The notes under the pieces are model-generated. The model was given only the letters and a program-made list of their open reading frames with translations, did no database searches and was not told where the DNA came from. A DNA stretch of 64,000 nucleotides from Streptomyces sp. NBC_01306 (GTDB taxonomy: Bacteria > Actinomycetota > Actinomycetes > Streptomycetales > Streptomycetaceae), in NCBI RefSeq assembly GCF_026340465.1, contig NZ_JAPEPC010000002.1, positions 248,001 through 312,000 of the forward strand, written 5' to 3'. A program made the translations under genes and the position numbers. The first letter of the stretch is position 1; each line of letters begins with the position of its first letter. Shown here piece by piece: positions 59,189-64,000 of this stretch.

Positions 59189-62100
59189 CCGGCCCCGACA
59201 GCGGTCTCGCCCGCCGGCTGCACGCCATCTGGACCGACCTGCTCGGCGGCTCCGACCCGGATGCCGGATTCCTCGAAGCGGGCGGACACTCGGTGCTGGC
59301 GGCCCGGCTCATCGCCCGTATCGGCACCGAGCTCGACGCCACACTCAGCCTCGCCACTCTCATCAGGGACAACCCTTCGTTCCATGACCTCGTCGCTCTT
59401 GTCGAACGGACCAGGCGCGATCCCTCTCCTGCCGGACCACGTCCCGCCGCCCCGGAGCCGACCGCCGACAACCACCAGGGACCGGCGCCCATCTCTCCCG
59501 CCATGCGCAGAATCTGGACGTGGCACCAACTCCACCCGGACTCCCCCGCCTACAACGTGGTCCGGGTCCTCACGCTCGACGCCCAGCTGCAGCCGGCGAC
59601 ACTCCGCGCCGCCCTGGCGGACCTCGCAGAGCGTCATGACGCCTTGCGTTGCCGCGTCGTCGAACCCGCGCCCGCCCGCGCCGAGATCGTCATCGACGAG
59701 GCAGTCCCGGTACCACTCAAGATCGACGTCGTGCACGGCACATCACACGACGACGTCGCCGACCAGGTCGACGCCGCACTGCGCCGGACCGCCGACCGGC
59801 CGATCCCCCTCGACACCGCACCCCTGTGGCGGTGCGGCCTCGTCTGGTCGCCCGGCACCGGGCGCACCTGGATCGCCCTGGTGATGCATCACCTCATCAG
59901 CGACCTGCGCTCCTCGGACATCGTGCTCAACGACCTTGCGACCGCCTACGCCGCACGCCAGGACGGAACCGCACCGCAGTGGCCGCGCCCGGCCCCCGGT
60001 CTCCTGCCCCACCTGCGCCGCCAGGCCGGCCACGCCGACTCCGCGCGGTGGCAGGCCGACCTCGACTGGTGGGGTGAGCGGCTGGCGGCCCGCGCCCGCA
60101 TCCCGCTGGCCGGGCCCGCGCCATACGCAGCCGGGCCTGACGAGCACCGGGCCACCACCCACACCTTCGACCTGCCGGCCCGGGCCGCCCGCGCGGTGGA
60201 CTCGATGGTGCGCGGCGCCGGAATCACACCGGCGGTCTTCTTCCTGACCATCGCCACCACGATCCTCGCCGCACGCTCCGGAGGCGACTCGGGTGTGGTC
60301 GGAGTGCCGAGCCTGCGGATGGCGGAGCCCTCCGACGAACGGACCGTGTCCTTCCTCCTCGACACCTTGCTGCTGGACCCCGGCGATCCCGCCGCGGACC
60401 AGCGCACCGTCGTCGAGGCATGTGCGGCGACACGCCTCACGCTCCTCGACGCCGTGGACCACGCGACGCCCACCTACGACGAGATCCTCGACCGCCTGCA
60501 TCTCCCCCGCACGTCCCGCAGTCCACTCATCCGGCTCTGGTTCAACGACCTCACCGGGGCAGCTCCACCGGCGCGGTTCGCCGACCACGCGAGCGCGGAA
60601 TACGACCTCCCGCCCGGATGGGCACTGTTCGACCTCAGCCTGTACGTCAAACGCACGGCCGACGGCTACCGCCTGCACCTCGCCGCCCCGCAGCGATCGG
60701 CGCACCACGACGTCGTCGATCTCACCGATCTCGCCGAGCAGGTGGCACGGGTCTGCTCAGCTGCCGCAGCCGACCCGCAGGGCCGGCTCGCCGACCTCTT
60801 GCCGCCGGCGCGGAACGACGCACACCGCACCGAACCACCCGCCCCCGGCCACGTACCGTCAACGGTCGAGCTCCTCACCCGTGCGGCGGCCGAACAGCCC
60901 ACCGCCCCGGCTCTCGACACCGGCGGCGGAGTCGTCGACCGGCGCACATTCGATGACGCCGTCACCGCCCGCGCCGCCCAGGTGCGGGCAACGGCCGATG
61001 CCGGAGACCTCGTCGTCCTGCCCGCCCGCCGGGACCGTCTCTTCGTCGAGCGGCTCCTCGCCTGTCTGCGTGCCGAGGTCACCCCCGTACTGATCGATGC
61101 CGCGTGGCCGAAGGCACGCCGTGACGCAGCGGCTCTGGGCAGCCGCGCCTCCCATGGGTTCCCCGACGACGACGGCCCCCTGCAAGCTCTTCCCGCCCCG
61201 GCCCCGCCCCCGCAGGCGCACGGCCTTCCCGCGCCGGCCCATGTGCTCTTCACCTCCGGCACGACCGCCGACCCGCTCCCGGTACTCGTACCGACACCGG
61301 TCACCGACGCCGCGATCGCCGACCTCGCGGACCGGCTCGGAGTAGGCGGCGAAGACCGCATCGCCCTGCTCAGCGGACCGGCCCACGACCCTGCCCTGCG
61401 CGACATCGGCCTCGCGGTCCGGACGGGAGCGTGCCTCTGCCTGCCCACGCCCAGTGAGCAGGCCGACCTCACCACGCTGGCCCCGTGGCTGCACACCCGG
61501 AGGATCAGCGTCCTCAGCGCGACCCCGAATCTGCTGGCCCTGGCCCTCGGTGCGGCTCGCAGCCCCCAACTCCTCCCCCATCTGCGCCTCGTCATCTGCG
61601 GGGGCGCCCCGCTCACCACCGCAACGGCGGCACTGATCAGGTCGCGGGCGCCGAAAGCCGTCATCGTCAACGGCTACGGATGCGTCGAGACCCCGCAACT
61701 GGTGGTCGCTCACCGCCTCGATCCCGACGACCCGCTCCCCGACACCTCACACGTACCCATCGGTCGTCCGCTGCCCGGCAGAAGGGTCGAGCTCCGGACC
61801 GCGGACGGGCGCCGGTGCGCCGACGGAGAGCGCGGTGAACTCTGGGTCGGCGAACCGTGGATCGCGTCCGGCTACCTCACCGACGCACCCGAGCGGTTCG
61901 TCACCGGCTCCCGCCGCCTGGTGCGCACCGGCGACCTCGCGCAGCGGGACTCGACCGGGCTGCTCCACCTGGTCGGCCGCCTCGACCGGCAGGTTCTGGT
62001 CAATTCCCACCGTGTCCTGCTGGACGAGGTGGAAGCCGCGGCACGCGGCTGCCCCGAGGTCGCGGACGCGGTGGCCGAACTCGTCGGCGACGAGGGCCAC

Positions 62101-62658
62101 CAGGCGCTGCGGCTGTGGGTGCAGCCCATGGCTGCTGGGTCGCGTCCGCAGGAGGCGGCCGTGCGCACGCATCTCACCGAAGTGCTCGCCGCGCCGGCCC
62201 TTCCCGCCACGATCACCTTCGTCGACCGGCTTGACCTGTCCGCGAACCTCAAGCCCGCCGCCCCAGGCGCGGGAGCACTCACCGCGTCTTCCCCCATCTC
62301 GCTCGACGCCCGGCTCCACGACACCGCGGCCGCGGTGCTCGGCCACCCCGTCCCCGCCACGGCCAACTTCTTCGACGCCGGCTTCACCTCGATCACACTC
62401 CTGCAATTCGGGGCAGAACTGAGCACCGTCCTCGGTCGGCGGGTGGAACCTCTCTGGCTGTTCCAGCACCCGAACCTGCGGGCGCTCACGGTCGCTCTCG
62501 ACCTCACCGCCCACCCTCCTGCCGGGGCTGACGGCTCCCGTCACGGCACTCCGCCGCCTCACCACCCCAGAAGGCCCGGAGGGCAGGAGAGCCGCGAGCG
62601 ACTGCGTGACGCCCGGCGCCGGGCCAGGCAGCAGCCCCCCACATCCACGGACCAGTGA
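59185..62658 (+). CDS. NRPS PCP-C-A*-PCP with divergent adenylation domain
   Basis: A 1157-aa NRPS. N-terminal carrier domain (Ser about 36 in FLEAGGHSVLAARL), condensation domain about 100-525 with VMHHLISDLRSS, adenylation-like domain about 530-1030, C-terminal carrier (FFDAGFTSITLLQ, about 1060). The first carrier is the natural acceptor for the Cys-like A domain of the preceding protein. The second A domain is odd: A3 reads FTSGTTADPLPVL without the Lys, the pocket region reads GPAHDPALRDIGL, and A5 reads NGYGCVETP; but RTGDLAQR, GRLDRQVLVNSHRV and the late Lys in SANLKPA remain. It may activate an unusual acid or be inactive. No release domain follows, and the C terminus is a basic, Pro-rich tail. 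Confidence 0.88.
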   Translation: MTGPDSGLARRLHAIWTDLLGGSDPDAGFLEAGGHSVLAARLIARIGTELDATLSLATLIRDNPSFHDLVALVERTRRDPSPAGPRPAAPEPTADNHQGPAPISPAMRRIWTWHQLHPDSPAYNVVRVLTLDAQLQPATLRAALADLAERHDALRCRVVEPAPARAEIVIDEAVPVPLKIDVVHGTSHDDVADQVDAALRRTADRPIPLDTAPLWRCGLVWSPGTGRTWIALVMHHLISDLRSSDIVLNDLATAYAARQDGTAPQWPRPAPGLLPHLRRQAGHADSARWQADLDWWGERLAARARIPLAGPAPYAAGPDEHRATTHTFDLPARAARAVDSMVRGAGITPAVFFLTIATTILAARSGGDSGVVGVPSLRMAEPSDERTVSFLLDTLLLDPGDPAADQRTVVEACAATRLTLLDAVDHATPTYDEILDRLHLPRTSRSPLIRLWFNDLTGAAPPARFADHASAEYDLPPGWALFDLSLYVKRTADGYRLHLAAPQRSAHHDVVDLTDLAEQVARVCSAAAADPQGRLADLLPPARNDAHRTEPPAPGHVPSTVELLTRAAAEQPTAPALDTGGGVVDRRTFDDAVTARAAQVRATADAGDLVVLPARRDRLFVERLLACLRAEVTPVLIDAAWPKARRDAAALGSRASHGFPDDDGPLQALPAPAPPPQAHGLPAPAHVLFTSGTTADPLPVLVPTPVTDAAIADLADRLGVGGEDRIALLSGPAHDPALRDIGLAVRTGACLCLPTPSEQADLTTLAPWLHTRRISVLSATPNLLALALGAARSPQLLPHLRLVICGGAPLTTATAALIRSRAPKAVIVNGYGCVETPQLVVAHRLDPDDPLPDTSHVPIGRPLPGRRVELRTADGRRCADGERGELWVGEPWIASGYLTDAPERFVTGSRRLVRTGDLAQRDSTGLLHLVGRLDRQVLVNSHRVLLDEVEAAARGCPEVADAVAELVGDEGHQALRLWVQPMAAGSRPQEAAVRTHLTEVLAAPALPATITFVDRLDLSANLKPAAPGAGALTASSPISLDARLHDTAAAVLGHPVPATANFFDAGFTSITLLQFGAELSTVLGRRVEPLWLFQHPNLRALTVALDLTAHPPAGADGSRHGTPPPHHPRRPGGQESRERLRDARRRARQQPPTSTDQ

Positions 62659-62738
62659 TCGGAGGCCGGTTGGTGATGGTGGATCAGGTGACGCTCGGAC
62701 TCGGCAGTCTGACGGAGGTCGCCGTATCCGGGCGGCCG

Positions 62739-62766
62739 GCACCGGGGCCGCTGCCCCGACCGGTGC
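62739..62766. terminator. Possible terminator after block C
   Basis: GCACCGG (62739-62745) can pair with CCGGTGC (62760-62766), with extra inner G/C pairing but a bulge. It lies in the 165-bp gap between convergent genes. The stem is imperfect, so the call is tentative. The rest of the gap (62659-62823) shows nothing else. Confidence 0.35.
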
Positions 62767-62823
62767 GGCGCGATTGACTTCGCAGCATCAGGCACGCCTC
62801 CCGGACAGGAAGGCAGGCCGCAC

Positions 62824-63219
62824 CTACTGGTTGCGGGTGCGGGCGCCCGTGTCACAGAGTTCGAGGACGACCTCGCCGGCCTTCGGACCCCCGCCGCCAT
62901 CGGCACCGGCGACGGGACGCACGTGGGCACCCACCCACACGAGGTGCGGTGCGGCGCCCACGACGCGGCACCGGAACACGAAGCCCTCCGGGAACCGGAC
63001 GACGGACTCGTTGCGCGCCACCTCGGTGTACCGGTGCACGACGGTGGACCGCACCACTACCCCGTGGCCGTCACTGCGCTCCGCATCCATATCGCTGGAT
63101 GCGCACACCGGACACAGAAGCCTCCGGAACGAAGCGGTGCCGCACCAGCGGCAGCGCTGATACGACAACCCGGCTTCCTGTTGCGCCCCCGACGGGGCAC
63201 TCATCTCTGACTGGGACAC
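62824..63219 (-). CDS. Zn-ribbon OB-fold protein (DUF35)
   Basis: A 131-aa DUF35-type protein: an N-terminal rubredoxin-like zinc ribbon (RCRWCGTASFRRLLCPVCAS, four Cys) followed by an OB fold (VVVRSTVVHRYTEVARN, FVFRCRVVGAAPHLVWVG). Such proteins usually partner thiolase-, KAS- or HMG-CoA-synthase-like enzymes and bind acyl-CoA; no partner is encoded in the window. GTG 63219 is preceded at 7 nt by GGAGGG, so I prefer it; ATG 63204 is the alternative. It lies downstream of a TetR gene with a paired operator between them and probably marks the right edge of the locus. Confidence 0.85.
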   Translation of the reverse strand: MSQSEMSAPSGAQQEAGLSYQRCRWCGTASFRRLLCPVCASSDMDAERSDGHGVVVRSTVVHRYTEVARNESVVRFPEGFVFRCRVVGAAPHLVWVGAHVRPVAGADGGGGPKAGEVVLELCDTGARTRNQ

Positions 63220-63275
63220 AGCTCGGCCCTCCGCACTCGACGGATGCGCCCGCATCGCGCGCCGGCGCATCCGCA

Positions 63276-63323
63276 CCATATGGCACTGAGTGCCGAGCAG
63301 TAAAGGTACTGAGTGCCAAATAT
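63276..63323. promoter_or_regulatory. Paired TetR-type operator
   Basis: Two near-identical palindromes, GGCACTGAGTGCC (63282-63294, perfect around one central base) and GGTACTGAGTGCC (63305-63317, one mismatch), start 23 bp apart, about two helical turns. They are flanked outward by CCATAT and ATATGG, so the whole block is itself a larger dyad. It lies between the TetR gene end and the DUF35 start and is a strong candidate operator for that regulator. Confidence 0.7.
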
Positions 63324-63325
63324 GG

Positions 63326-64000
63326 TCAGTCCTCGCCGAGAGCCGACTCGATCCTCTGCACCACACGCCACATGGGCGCGTCCTTCGAGGCGACCACGAC
63401 GACGATGTCCTCGCCCGCGGACCGGTCGCCGGCCTCCTCTCCCACCTCGGCCCAGGCCCGGCGTACGAGCCCGAGCGCATGGTCCACCGCCGCCTCGGGG
63501 TCTCCCTCTCCGCCCGAACGCAGCCATGAACGCAGGCCGTTGTTGTGCGCGGCGACCACCGCGGCGGCAATCACCTCGGCCCGCAGCGCACTGTCCGGGG
63601 CACCCTCGTAACGGGCCCGGAGGTATCCCGCCATCGTCCGCTCGTAGCGGCGTACCACTGACAGCTCATAGGTGCGCAGGCCTGGGACCTCACGGGTCAG
63701 GCGGTAGCGCTGGAGGGAGAATTCCGGGTTCTTCGCATACAGCCGCAGCACGAGCTTGGCCCCGTCGCACACCACCTGCACCGGGTCGCCGTCGGCCGCC
63801 TCCAGAAGTGCGGTCATGTCGGCGAGACAGCGCTCGTGATCGGGAAAGACCGCGTCCTCCTTGGAGGGGAAGTACCGGAAGAACGAGCGCCGTCCGACTC
63901 CCGCCCGAGCCACGATGTCGTCCACGGTCGTCTCTTCGAAACCCCGCTCCAGAAAGAGCTGGAACGCCGCCTCGGCCAGCACCTCCCGCATGGATGCCTT
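63326..64000 (-). CDS. TetR-family regulator, 5' end probably outside window
   Basis: A TetR/AcrR repressor. The N-terminal HTH reads MREVLAEAAFQLFLERGF, ETTVDDIVARAGVGRRSFFR and YFPSKEDAVF, followed by an all-helical ligand domain and a C-terminal stretch of about 25 residues. An ATG lies at 63991, but the reading frame stays open to the window end (KAS before it), and family members normally have more residues before the first helix, so the true start is likely beyond 64000. It is transcribed toward the DUF35 gene across the paired operator. The ligand is unknown; a pathway product or an acyl-CoA is possible. Confidence 0.9.
   Translation of the reverse strand, partial: KASMREVLAEAAFQLFLERGFEETTVDDIVARAGVGRRSFFRYFPSKEDAVFPDHERCLADMTALLEAADGDPVQVVCDGAKLVLRLYAKNPEFSLQRYRLTREVPGLRTYELSVVRRYERTMAGYLRARYEGAPDSALRAEVIAAAVVAAHNNGLRSWLRSGGEGDPEAAVDHALGLVRRAWAEVGEEAGDRSAGEDIVVVVASKDAPMWRVVQRIESALGED

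Noticed and set aside
63220..63570. A longer N terminus for the DUF35 protein
   Set aside because: It would overlap the TetR gene and the paired operator; GGAGGG-GTG at 63219 gives a normal-length protein starting just before the zinc ribbon.
1..64000. CRISPR arrays, rRNA, tRNA genes or complete insertion sequences
   Set aside because: No spaced direct-repeat array, cloverleaf-like sequence or intact transposase was seen in reading the window by eye.

Overview
The window is very GC-rich actinobacterial chromosome. Start codons (many GTG), AGGAGG-type ribosome binding sites, long runs of start/stop-overlapping genes and the protein families point to Streptomyces or a close relative. Most of it (about 8 to 63 kb) is one large, or two to three adjoining, specialised-metabolite loci built on NRPS, PKS and fatty-acyl-ligase enzymes. 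I do not recognise it as any characterised cluster.

Layout. (1) 1-7.9 kb is ordinary flank: a catabolic-looking operon on the minus strand (M19 dipeptidase, an unrecognised 579-aa protein, aldehyde dehydrogenase) diverging from a LysR regulator, then a Tat-exported carotenoid oxygenase and a DUF574 methyltransferase. A broken integrase fragment at 7.9-8.1 kb marks the left edge of the locus. (2) 8.3-31.6 kb, block A: MFS exporter, P450, two NRPS proteins (C-A-PCP-E and C-A-PCP-TE), two stand-alone thioesterase-fold proteins, a second P450, a stand-alone A-PCP, a branched-chain aminotransferase, an arginine-tailoring set (MppP-like arginine oxidase, VioC-like hydroxylase, VioD-like capreomycidine synthase, class I aminotransferase), a luciferase-like monooxygenase and an MbtH protein. 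(3) 31.8-45 kb, block B: membrane M28 peptidase, a PCP-C-A*-PCP protein with a dead A domain, a Cys-nucleophile thioesterase-like protein, a FAAL-ACP-C loading protein, a quinone-type oxidoreductase, a dienelactone-hydrolase-like protein and an atypical response regulator. (4) 45-47.1 kb: a metallophosphoesterase and a YcaQ/AlkX-type DNA glycosylase. (5) 47.4-62.7 kb, block C: a FemAB/GNAT-like protein, then four translationally coupled genes: a KS-AT-KR-DH-ACP polyketide synthase, a LanB-like protein carrying only the aminoacyl-transfer half, a thioesterase-adenylation fusion whose A domain holds a methyltransferase-like insert, and a PCP-C-A*-PCP protein. (6) 62.8-64 kb: a DUF35 OB-fold protein and a TetR regulator with a paired operator between them.

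How it may work together (inference). The FAAL-ACP-C protein would start a lipopeptide. Arginine is oxidised, hydroxylated and cyclised to a capreomycidine- or enduracididine-like residue, probably activated by the acidic-pocket A domain of the 1550-aa NRPS. The stand-alone A-PCP (Val-like code) with its P450 would make beta-hydroxyvaline on the carrier. Two GHC-type (Cys nucleophile) hydrolase-fold proteins could shuttle such units to modules whose A domains are degenerate, as SyrC and CmaE do. A Ser-activating terminal module ends in a Cys-type thioesterase, which raises the possibility of lactone release. Block C adds a malonyl-derived PKS unit, a Cys-type A domain and an aminoacyl-tRNA-dependent LanB-like enzyme, a combination I have not seen described. 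Whether blocks A, B and C make one product or more cannot be decided from sequence alone.
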